Assembly (NCBI GenBank): GCA_963848825.1
Contig: CAWKFA010000015.1
Span: 1,364,001-1,428,000, forward strand
DNA length: 64,000 bases
From: CAVVSQ01 sp963848825
GTDB lineage: Bacteria > Planctomycetota > Planctomycetia > Gemmatales > Gemmataceae
Reading direction: 5' to 3'
A program made the position numbers and the translations under genes. This document shows positions 56,329 through 64,000 of the stretch, piece after piece. The first letter of the stretch is position 1, and the number at the start of each line of letters is the position of its first letter. The notes under the pieces are model-generated. The model did not search any database, was not told the origin of the DNA, and saw only the letters and a list, made by a program, of their open reading frames with translations.

Positions 56329-58302
56329 TTACTTCTTCCAGCCGCCTGGGAGGGAGCATAGCGAGCTATCGATGAAGGTATGATGCCACAGTTGTGTCGC
56401 CACAACGGCCGCCAGGCCGAGTTCGATGCCGGAAAGCTGCAACGGGCGCAACGCGCTTCTCTTGAAGGGCGGCCCGCCAGTGGTGAACGGCGGTGACGTT
56501 GAAATAATCGGTCTTGCGGAGGGAATCTTCGCTGAGCAGTTCCTCCACAAAGGCAGGCACCACCTTGCCAAAAAAGCTATCGAGCGGTGCGCGGAACATC
56601 CCTTTGGGCCGCCAGGCGACTTCCTTGGGCAAGTAACGTTCGCACAGGAGTCGCAGAATATATTTGTCGTTGAAGCCGCGCATTTTCCAGCGTGGATGGA
56701 TGCGGGCGAGGAAATCGAAAACTTCCTCGTCGAGAAACGGATAGCGTGTCTCGACGGAGGAATTCATGGCCACGCGATCGCCCTTGAGCGACAGCAGGTG
56801 CCCCGGCAAATGGATCCGCCCAGCCCAGTAGAGTCCCTGGTTCATCGGGTCCCAGTGCGCCATGCGGGCCAGGTTCGGCTCGACGTCCAGGTACGGCATA
56901 TGGTCGGCAAGCGCTTCGCGCAGCGCGGGCTAAAGAAGCGCTCCCGCGATAGGCTCATGATGCCGTAGATCTCCTGGAACGCGGAATGATGCCCCAGCGT
57001 CTCGCTCACGCGCCGTACATAGTCCGCCGAGCCCTGGCTGCCACCCGCCACAGCCACAATGCCGCGGCGCAGCATCCGACTTAGCGGCAAGCCGGGCACG
57101 GCGTCCGCGAAGCTCAAAAGACGATGCACCTTATACCAGGGGTAGCCGGCTAGCCATTCGTCCGAGCCCTCGCCGGTCAGGGCAACTTTAAAGCCATGCT
57201 CGTGGACGGCCCGAGCCAACATCAAGAGCGCGGTGCACGAGGTATCGACGACCGGCGCTTCGGCGGCGCGGGTTAGCTCGTGATAGGTGCCGAGGACTTC
57301 CGCCGCGCCGACCTGCACCACGATGGGGGTCGCGCCAATGTGGCGGGACACGACGGCTGCCTGGCTGGTTTCATCCAGGTGCGGCGTCATGATCTGAATG
57401 GTGAATGTCGGCACCGACTTGCCCCGTAGCCGGGCCGCCATGGCGACGACAATACTTGAATCGATGCCCCCCGACAGATACGACACCACGGGCACATCAG
57501 CACGCAGGCGGCGCTCGACCGCTGCCAGCAGCACCTTTTCGAAGTCGTCCACCAGCTTGGCCGGATCGCGGGTATCCAGTTCTTGGCCCCGATCGGGGAA
57601 ATCCATCTCCCAGTAGGCGTGGCTGCTAACCGGGGCGCCCGGGCCCTGATGGCCGAGGTCCACCTTGAGATAGTGGCCCGGCAAGAGTGTATTCACCCCT
57701 TCAAAGCAGGTCGGTATGCCCGGGACCGCGAAGAAATTGAACACCTGGTCGATGCCGCGCAGGTCGGGACGGGCGGGCACCATGCCGGAGGCAAGCAGGG
57801 CCTTGATTTCGGAAGCGAACAGGAGCCAATCGCCGCCATCCACGGTCCGGCGCGTCCAGAAAAGCGGGCAGATGCCAAAGCGATCGCGCGCCAGGATGAG
57901 GCGTCGGCGCCGCTCGTCGAAGCATGCCAGTGCGAACTGGCCACGCAAACGGACGAACATGTCTTCCTGATGGTCCTCCCACAGGTGCGGGATGAGTTCG
58001 GTATCGCAATGAGTGGCGAAACGATGGCCCTTGGCGACGAGCGCCGCCTTGGCTTCGGGATAGTCGAAGAATTCGCCGTTGAAGACGGCGGCAACCGAAC
58101 GATCCTCGTTGTAAATAGGCTGTTTGCCGTCGGCGAGCCCCACAATGCTAAGCCGACGGTTGGCCAGCCCCAGTCCCGGCCGCTCCAGGTAGCCGTCGTC
58201 GTCCGGCCCGCGATGAATGATGGCGTCCGCCATGCGCTGGAGAATACCGGCGGGAACGGTACGCTGCCCGGATAAATCGACGATACCCGCTATGCCGCAC
58301 AT
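56329..58302 (-). CDS. asnB: Asparagine synthase (glutamine-hydrolysing), two frame breaks
   Basis: About 657 residues from MCGIAGIVDLSG (ATG 58302; Cys2 becomes the N-terminal glutaminase nucleophile). Glutaminase blocks: IIHRGPDDDGYL, NRRLSIVGLADGKQPIYNED, VFNGEFFDY. Synthase blocks: SYLSGGIDSSIVVAMAARL (the PP-loop ATP site), LTGEGSDEWLAGYPWYKVHR, and after a break near 56930 HWDPMNQGLYWAGRI, SSVETRYPFLDEEVFDFLA, WRPKGMFRAPLDSFF. A second break near 56460 moves the tail to a frame ending at 56329. It aminates aspartate or, in a pathway role, another carboxylate. The N-terminal extension upstream of 58302 is excluded because Cys2 must be exposed. Confidence 0.93.
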
Positions 58303-58699
58303 GAAATAAGAGCCTCGAATGATCTGGCGAATGCCTGGGCAGGTATTGCGAACCAGGGAAGGCGGGCGTGTACCGCTAAGAGCGTTCGGAAATGTCGAAG
58401 GCTCTAAAGATGAACCTACGAAAGACTTGGCTGCCGTCAAGCACCCCGCCGTGGAGGTCGGGGGCATCCTGCCCGTTCCTTGAGCCCTGACTTCACGCCC
58501 GATCACGCAGGCAATCTTTGAATTTCAGCTGGTTGGCACAGGTGGAATCACCAGACCCGCGCCGAAACATTTTTATTTCTGTCATCACCAATCTAAAAGC
58601 AGAGATCTGAAATACGGAATCTTCAGTTGCATACGGTCCCAGTGCCACCGCCGCGTCAATGGACGCTTGAAAACAGGCCCGGTTCCGCTACCTTTAGTT
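58303..58699. other. Intergenic region between divergent genes
   Basis: About 397 bases between asnB (minus) and the desaturase (plus). The last part before the desaturase is AT-rich (ATTTTTATTTCTG) and should hold a promoter. No gene, hairpin or repeat was recognised. Confidence 0.35.
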
Positions 58700-59968
58700 A
58701 TGAGTAAATCCCGGGGCCTGCTACCGATGCTCGAAACGTTTGTTCAGCATGAGGCACGCGAATTCAAGGACCCCGAGTTTCTTCGGCAGGTGAACTCGCT
58801 GCGCCGCACGGACAACATCACCAACTGGTATTATCTGGCGCGAGTATGCCTTTTTGGCCGTCTGCATCGGCGCCACCATCTGGTCCTACTACTTCCTCCT
58901 GGATAATGGCCTGTCCCTTTTTTGGGCCGTGCCCGCTACCGGTCTGTGCATCATTCTCGTCGGAGCAGGGCAGCACCGGCTGGCCACGTTGACGCACGAG
59001 GCGGCCCATTACATGCTTTTTCGCAACCGGCTCCTCAACGAGCTGGTCTCGGAGTGGTTCTGCATGTTGCCGATCCTGGGCACCACCCACAGCTACCGGG
59101 TGCAGCACCTGGGGCACCATCAGTTTCCCAACGACCCGGAACTCGATCCCGACTGGCGCAGATGCGGCTATCGGGCCATCGCTTCCAGTTTCCGATGACG
59201 CGCGGCCAATTCCTGTGGACCTGTTTCTTTAAACAGTTGCTCTGGATTCCCGGCTTGATCGCCTATGTGCTGGTTCGCGCCACCTTCAAGGTACATCATG
59301 GCGACAAGTCACCCTATCGCCTGAATCGCCACCAGGTGCGCCCGCTCTCCCTGCTGCGGTTTGGCTACGTGCTGATTCTCCTGGCGACGGTCACGCTGGC
59401 GGTCTACCTGGTACAATGGACCCTTCTCGCGGTGTTCCCGGCTGGCTGGTGGCTTTTGGGCATGGCGGTTCTCCGCTGCGTTCCCCAGGCCTGGTTCGAG
59501 GACTATGCCATCAAAAGCGACATCCCGGCGCGCTATGGCGTGGCCTTGCGCCTGACCTTTTACACAGTTCTCGCCGCCGCGCTGGCCTGGGCGACCCTGC
59601 TCACGGGCATGCCCTGGTGGCTTTTTTATGGCCTCTTGTGGCTTGTGCCATTGGGGACATCGTTCGCCTTCTTCATGGTCCTGCGCCAGATTGTGCAACA
59701 TGGCAATGCCGACCGCGAACGCTTCACCAACACGCGCGTTTTCCTGGTCAATCCGCTGATTAGCATGGCGGTCTTTCCCATCGGCAACGACTATCACCTG
59801 CCGCACCATCTCTTTCCCATGGTCCCGCACTACAATTTACGACGTTTGCACGGTCTCCTTATGGAAAAGGCGATTTATCAGGCGGAAGCCGTCGTGGTGG
59901 AAGGTTATTTCATTCCTCCGCAAGCGCCGCCGGTCAATCCAACTGTGCTCGATGTAATGACCCAATGA
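58700..59968 (+). CDS. Membrane fatty-acid desaturase, two frame breaks
   Basis: About 422 residues from MSKSRGLLPMLETF (ATG 58700). The three histidine boxes of membrane desaturases are present: HEAAH in LTHEAAHYMLFRN, HLGHH in RVQHLGHHQFPNDPELD, and HLPHH in NDYHLPHHLFPMVPHYNLR, near the C-terminus. Hydrophobic helices lie between them. The frame changes near 58845 and near 59180, each time continuing in the expected family pattern. It is a di-iron enzyme that inserts a double bond, or hydroxylates, in an acyl chain, using electrons from ferredoxin or cytochrome. Its TGA stop overlaps the ATG of the next gene (ATGA), so the dehydrogenase is translationally coupled. Confidence 0.88.
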
Positions 59969-61000
59969 AGACCGAAAAGATCAACGTGGTGACGGGCGCG
60001 ACCGGACAGCTCGGCAGCCATATCGCCGAACAGTTGCGGGCCGCCGGTGAAAAGGTCCGTGCGCTCGTGCGCCCCACCAGCGATACGACCTGGTTGCGGG
60101 CACAGGGCGTGGACATCGAGACCGGCGATCTGCGCGACCCCGCCGCCCTGCGGCGCGCCGTCGCCGGGGCGGACATCGTCTATCACTGCGCGGCCAAGGT
60201 AAGCGACTGGGGGCCATGGGCCACGTTCGAGGCCGAAGCTGTCGCCGGCACGCGTAACCTGGTCGAGGCTTGCCGGAGCGAGAAGGTCGGCCGCCTCTTA
60301 CATGTCAGCACCATTTCCGTCTATGGCCATCCGAAGATCGAACCGGGCCGCCAGATCACCGAAGACACCCCGCTGGGGCAAAAGTTCTGGCTTTGGGATT
60401 ACTATCCGCGTTCGAAGCTGATGGCGGAGAAGCTGGCCTGGGAGTTCCCGGCCGTGACGGTGGTGCGGCCCAGCTGGATTTATGGCCCGCGCGACCGCAT
60501 CACTCTGCCGCGCATCATTCCCGCTCTGCAGCAAGGACGCGTGCGCATCATCGGTTCGGGGGACAACCTTCTCAACATCATCTATGTCAGCGACGTGGCG
60601 GCAGGCGCCATCCTGGCCGCCAATCATCCCGCCGCCCAGGGCCAGGCTTATAACCTGTGCAGCGAAGGCGAAGTCACGCAAAAAGTGATGATCAACACGA
60701 TGACCGATGCGCTGGGACTTGCAGCGCGTTACCCGCCACATTCCCTTTTTCCTGGCCATGCGCAGCGCCTTTATCATCGAAGCGATTGCGCGGGCGTGCC
60801 GGTTCAAGGAGCCGCCGCGCATCACGCGCCGGGCGATATTCCTGATAGGCCGGCCGACGTACTACAGCGTTGCCAGGGCCAAGTCGCAACTGGGCTGGCA
60901 GCCGCGCGTGAAGATCGAGGAAGGCGTACGCCGTTCGTTCGCCTGGTATTTCGGCCAAAAAGGCTTGCCCGTGCCTGCTGTTCATGTGGGCGCGACTTGA
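59965..61000 (+). CDS. NAD-dependent epimerase/dehydratase (3-beta-HSD-like SDR), one frame break
   Basis: About 344 residues. Extended SDR: NAD-binding VVTGATGQLGSHIAEQL, then DLRDPAALRRAVAGADIVYH, VSTISVYGHP with the catalytic Ser, YYPRSKLMAEK with the YxxxK pair, and RPSWIYGPRD. The frame breaks near 60715. The continuation RVTRHIPFFLAMRSAFIIEA then YYSVARAKSQLGWQPRVKIE, ending in the stop before 61001, is the typical tail of 3-beta-hydroxysteroid-dehydrogenase-like SDRs. Substrates in the family are sterols, hydroxylipids and nucleotide sugars. The ATGA overlap with the desaturase suggests an oxidised or reduced lipid product. Confidence 0.88.
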
Positions 61001-61093
61001 GCTTAGAGCGTGCCCCTTCGCTCGCGGACGCCCTGTTTTATCGAGCGTCCCGCGGACAAAAAAGGGCACGTCAATTTGCGTGAAAAAAACTAT

Positions 61094-61122
61094 TTGCATT
61101 GGTTCGGCGATACGCTTAGTAT
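61094..61122 (+). promoter_or_regulatory. Candidate sigma-70-type promoter upstream of the BON protein gene
   Basis: TTGCAT (61094-61099) and TAGTAT (61117-61122) are separated by exactly 17 bases. They match the consensus at three and four positions of six, respectively. It lies 92 bases before the ATG at 61214 in a stretch that is AT-rich compared with its surroundings. Weak evidence. Confidence 0.3.
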
Positions 61123-61213
61123 CTAACTGTCAGGTATGGCGTTCGGTTGGTGGTTTTCGCGGTGGAGCGATGCGAAGGCCGAATGCCGGCTGCGTCACTG
61201 GAGGAGCAAGGCC

Positions 61214-61432
61214 ATGTTTTCAACCACTCACGTTGCCGCGCAAGCGGCTCATGCCCTGAAAAAAAGTTCCCATCCGGGCCTCCGCAATCTTTGCGTCGAG
61301 GGCACGGAAGGAAACCTGATTATTTCCGGGCGTGTCAACAGCTATTACCTCAAGCAACTGGCCCAAGAAACCATAATGTCGGTCCGCGAGGGCATGCACC
61401 TGGTCAACAAGGTGGATGTAATAATCCGCTAA
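61214..61432 (+). CDS. BON-domain-like small protein
   Basis: 73 residues from MFSTTHVAAQAAHAL; GGAGGAG about 7 nt upstream makes this the best start. The sequence has the BON pattern: a helix, then NLCVEGTEGNLIISGRVNSY (two strands around a turn), then LKQLAQETIMSVREGM, and a final strand VNKVDVIIR. BON domains bind phospholipids and occur in periplasmic proteins, but no signal peptide is visible here. It ends one base before the next gene (TAA T ATG), so the two are co-translated. Confidence 0.75.
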   Translation: MFSTTHVAAQAAHALKKSSHPGLRNLCVEGTEGNLIISGRVNSYYLKQLAQETIMSVREGMHLVNKVDVIIR

Positions 61433-61433
61433 T

Positions 61434-62366
61434 ATGCATTGCCTGGTCACCGGAGCCGCGGGATTTATTGGGTCGCACCTGTGCGAGCGTTTGCTGGCAC
61501 TCGGCCATTCCGTCGCGGGTCTTGATGCCTTTATCCCGTACTATCCCCGCTCGGTCAAGGAAGCCAACCTGGCGAACCTGAGGGTCTCGCCTCACTTCAC
61601 GTTTCACGAGCTCGACCTGCGCCAGGCACCCCTGGACGGCGTTTTACAAAACGTCGAGGTCGTCTTTCACCTCGGCGCCATGGCCGGGCTTACGAAAAGC
61701 TGGACGGATTTCGATCTCTATCAAAGCTGCAACCTGACCGCCACGCAACGCCTGCTGGAAGCTGTCGTCAAGCTGCCTTTGCTGCGGCGTTTTATCTATG
61801 CGTCCACGTCGTCGGTCTATGGCCGCTTCGCCACGGGGGATGAATTTTTGCCGACGCGTCCCATTTCACCTTACGGCGTCACCAAGCTGGCCGCCGAAAA
61901 CCTGTGCCGTTGTTTCGCCGATGAATTCAACCTGCCGCTCGTGGTCCTGCGCTATTTCTCCGTCTACGGTCCACGGCAACGGCCTGACATGGGCTACTAC
62001 CGGTTCATTCAGGCGTTACTGAAAAACGAAACCATCGAGATATATGGCGATGGCCACCAGGTGCGTGGCAATACCTATGTCGGTGACTGTGCGGAGGCGA
62101 CCATTGCCGCGGTGAAGGCACCGCCCGGGGAAATCTACAACCTGGGCGGCGGCGAGACAGCATCCGTGTGGGAAATCCTGGCCAAGCTCGAAAAGCTCAC
62201 CGGCCGCAAGGCCCTCGTACGATCAGCACCGGCCCGTGCGGGCGATCAGCGCTCGACTTTCGCCGACACGGGTAAATTGCGCCGCCACATCGGCTGGGAA
62301 GCCCAGACACCTCTCGACGAAGGTCTGGCCGCCCAGCTGGCCTGGCAAAAAGAGCTGATGAAGTGA
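61434..62366 (+). CDS. NAD-dependent nucleotide-sugar epimerase (extended SDR)
   Basis: 310 residues, intact. CLVTGAAGFIGSHLCERLLA (GxxGxxG NAD motif), VFHLGAMAG, YASTSSVYG with the catalytic Ser, ISPYGVTKLAAEN with YxxxK, LRYFSVYGPRQRPDMG and GNTYVGDCAEA are the marks of UDP-glucose/UDP-glucuronate 4-epimerase-like enzymes. The exact donor cannot be read. It would invert C4 (or another hydroxyl) of a UDP-sugar for surface polysaccharides. It follows the BON gene after one base. A shared regulatory unit with the upstream SDR is possible, though 213 bp and a candidate promoter lie between the SDR stop and the BON gene. Confidence 0.88.
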   Translation: MHCLVTGAAGFIGSHLCERLLALGHSVAGLDAFIPYYPRSVKEANLANLRVSPHFTFHELDLRQAPLDGVLQNVEVVFHLGAMAGLTKSWTDFDLYQSCNLTATQRLLEAVVKLPLLRRFIYASTSSVYGRFATGDEFLPTRPISPYGVTKLAAENLCRCFADEFNLPLVVLRYFSVYGPRQRPDMGYYRFIQALLKNETIEIYGDGHQVRGNTYVGDCAEATIAAVKAPPGEIYNLGGGETASVWEILAKLEKLTGRKALVRSAPARAGDQRSTFADTGKLRRHIGWEAQTPLDEGLAAQLAWQKELMK

Positions 62367-62464
62367 ACTCGCGCTCGGTGAGGTAGGGAAAGTCGAAAGA
62401 CTTCCGGTGTTTTGCGGGATTTGTAGGCGTTCGCGGCGACTCAGGGAATTCGCTCCCGGCCGCG

Positions 62465-62701
62465 TTACTCGACACGATAGTTTGGCAATACGGAAATGCC
62501 GCGAAACCAGCAGCCGTTTTTGCGCTGCGAGTATTTGAAGCCGTGCTTTTCGATCATTTCCAGGAAGCTGAATTGGTCGTGGACCGGGGCGCCGGCGTTG
62601 AGGCACCAGTTCACATACGTCAAATAAAGCTCCAGGGCGGGATACTTGGCGTTCTCGGCGATGATGCAACACTTCTTGACGAACCCGGTCAATGGTTTCA
62701 T
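62465..62701 (-). CDS. Small protein resembling the C-terminal winged-helix of phage/plasmid primases
   Basis: 78 residues. The pattern LYLTYVNWCLNAGAP followed by FLEMIEKHGFKYSQRKNGCW and FRGISV is the last domain of phage P4/poxvirus D5-type primases (YxxYxxWC..G......F...L...GF...R...G..W.GI). Here it stands alone with a good GGAGG site before the ATG, so it is not obviously a remnant. It would bind nucleic acid. The assignment is by pattern only; no other phage gene is near. Confidence 0.55.
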   Translation of the reverse strand: MKPLTGFVKKCCIIAENAKYPALELYLTYVNWCLNAGAPVHDQFSFLEMIEKHGFKYSQRKNGCWFRGISVLPNYRVE

Positions 62702-62893
62702 GTTTTTTCCTCCACTACGATTCTAAACAGGGCGGGCAGCGACTCCAGGGAAAAGGCTGCTTCCGGCGCGGTTTATTTTCGATCAAGTTCAGGTCGTGCG
62801 GTTCGGAACGACTTTGACGGCGAGGAAAAATAAGAAAAGGCATTTTTGTCGGCAAAGCTTGTCCAACCCTCCTGAAAAACTAACCTAAGCCCC

Positions 62894-64000
62894 ATGACAC
62901 CAACCACCCCCACGAATAGCGCTGCCGGCATAGCCTGGGACCTCCGCGATCTGTACGCCGACGTGGCCGACGTACGCATCGAGCAAGATCTCGCCGCCGC
63001 CCTCGAGCGGGCGCAGGCGTTCGAGAAAGCCTACCGTGGCAAGGTGGCCGCCCTGGACGCCGGCGGCGCCGCCCTCATGCGGACGGCCATGGAAGAACTG
63101 GAGAGCCTGTACGAGCTCATGGACAAGCCGGCGGTATACGCATCGCTCGTTCATGCGGCACGCACCGACGATCCACGCCATGGAGCCTTGCTGTCCAGAA
63201 CGCGCGAGCAGCGCACCGCCATCAACAAGCACCTGATCTTTTTCGACCTGGAATGGATTGGGCTCGCGGACGCGGTCGTGCAGGCGCTCCTGAACCATGC
63301 CGACCTGGCCCGGTTTCATCATTACCTGGAGCAGAAACGTATCTGGAAGCCGCACTTCTTGAGTGAAGGCGAAGAAAAAATCCTGGATGAGAAGGCGACC
63401 ACCGGCAAGGCGGCCTTTGGCCGGCTTTTCGAGGAAACCAATGCCACGATGAAGTTTACCTTGCGCGTGGAAGGCAAAAATACGACAGTCAGTTTGCAGG
63501 AAGTGCTCGCCAAGCTCTACGACCCCGACCGGAGCGTGCGCAAGGCCGCGGCCAAGAGCATTTCGCAAGGGCTCGAGGGGCAGGCCCCCTTGCTCACCTT
63601 TATTTTCAACAACATCGTTCTTGACCATGATTCCGACTGCCGGCTGCGGAAGTATCCCGAGCCGATTTTCCGCGCAACCTGGCCAATGAAATCACCGGCC
63701 CGGTCGTCGAAGCCTTGATGCAGGCGACCGAGCGCCATTACAGCCTGGTCCACCGCTATTACCGTCTGAAGCGCAAGCTGCTCGGGCTCGGCAAGCTTTA
63801 CGATTACGACCGCTATGCGCCTCTGTTCGCGGACATGCCGGCCTGCGACTGGGCGAGCGCCCGGCGCATCGTGCAGGAGAGTTACGAGGCTTTCAGCCCC
63901 AAAGCCGGCGCCATTATCGGCAAGTTCTTCGACAACAACTGGATCGATGCCGAGCTACGACCGGGCAAACGCGGCGGCGCCTTCTCCAGCAGCGCCGTGC
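62894..64000 (+). CDS. M3 oligoendopeptidase F family, 3' end outside window, one frame break
   Basis: The visible part is about 368 residues of a roughly 600-residue enzyme. N-terminal region: GIAWDLRDLYADVADVRIEQ, then MEELESLYELMDKPAVYASL, the coiled domain of PepF-type peptidases. Middle: SEGEEKILDEKATTGKAAF and FGRLFEETNATMKF. The frame changes near 63657; adding one C to TTCCGCGC gives PIFPRNLAN. It continues NEITGPVVEALMQATERHYS, KRKLLGLGKLYDYDRYAPLF. The HExxH zinc site lies beyond the end of the window. The enzyme hydrolyses peptides of about 7-17 residues in the cytosol. Ribosome-binding site weak at ATG 62894. Confidence 0.88.

Overview
The window looks like a piece of a GC-rich planctomycete chromosome, most plausibly from the Gemmataceae/Gemmatales. 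This rests on gene content, not on a database search: three large Hanks-type Ser/Thr kinases with planctomycete-style accessory domains (PilZ, TPR, FG-GAP/VCBS propeller), ECF-type sigma factors, two secreted WD40 proteins carrying a HEAT-like module, a cysteine-rich YTV-repeat protein, a Flp pilin, and many secreted hydrolases. There is one tRNA gene, tRNA-Ser(GCT). No phage, transposase or CRISPR array is visible.

Layout. 0-6.4 kb: end of a sigma factor, small secreted proteins, a YiiX-like amidase, a kinase-PilZ fusion, two secreted esterases. 6.4-15 kb: DUF2625 protein, DinG-type helicase divergent from polyphosphate kinase, O-methyltransferase, small membrane protein, UbiD-type decarboxylase. 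15-22.4 kb: glycosyltransferase plus membrane protein, then a giant kinase-TPR protein. 22.5-23.5 kb: tRNA-Ser with terminator and an intergenic stretch of hairpins and short repeats. 23.5-29 kb: receiver-domain protein overlapping a GYF-like protein, an L7/L12-like membrane protein, aldose epimerase, a secreted esterase, GTP-dependent PEP carboxykinase. 29-36.7 kb: WD40 protein, YTV protein, two small proteins, a GT39-like glycosyltransferase. 36.8-42.5 kb: a kinase-propeller gene followed by an ECF sigma factor. 42.5-50 kb: ROK kinase, TPR-GT41 (SPINDLY-like) protein, Flp pilin, RtcA, a beta-lactamase-fold/propeller fusion. 50-56.3 kb: WD40 protein, then myo-inositol oxygenase in one operon with a ribose-type ABC importer, flanked by two copies of a long palindromic element. 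56.3-64 kb: asparagine synthase, a desaturase-SDR-BON-SDR run, a small primase-tail-like protein and the start of an M3 oligopeptidase.

How genes work together. The best functional unit is the inositol/sugar operon (51.6-56.2 kb): binding protein, two-domain ATPase and permease probably import a cyclitol or sugar, and MIOX would open myo-inositol to D-glucuronate. The kinase-propeller/ECF pair (36.8-42.5 kb) looks like a signalling unit. The desaturase and its ATGA-coupled dehydrogenase suggest lipid modification.

Caveat. About 37 frame breaks interrupt some 20 otherwise well-conserved genes (PPK, DinG, PEPCK, UbiD, AsnB, the ABC ATPase and others). Conserved sequence continues directly in another frame, and in several places adding or removing one base restores the family motif. 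I treat them as probable sequencing/assembly indels and annotate each gene over its full reconstructed span. Coordinates of the breaks are approximate.
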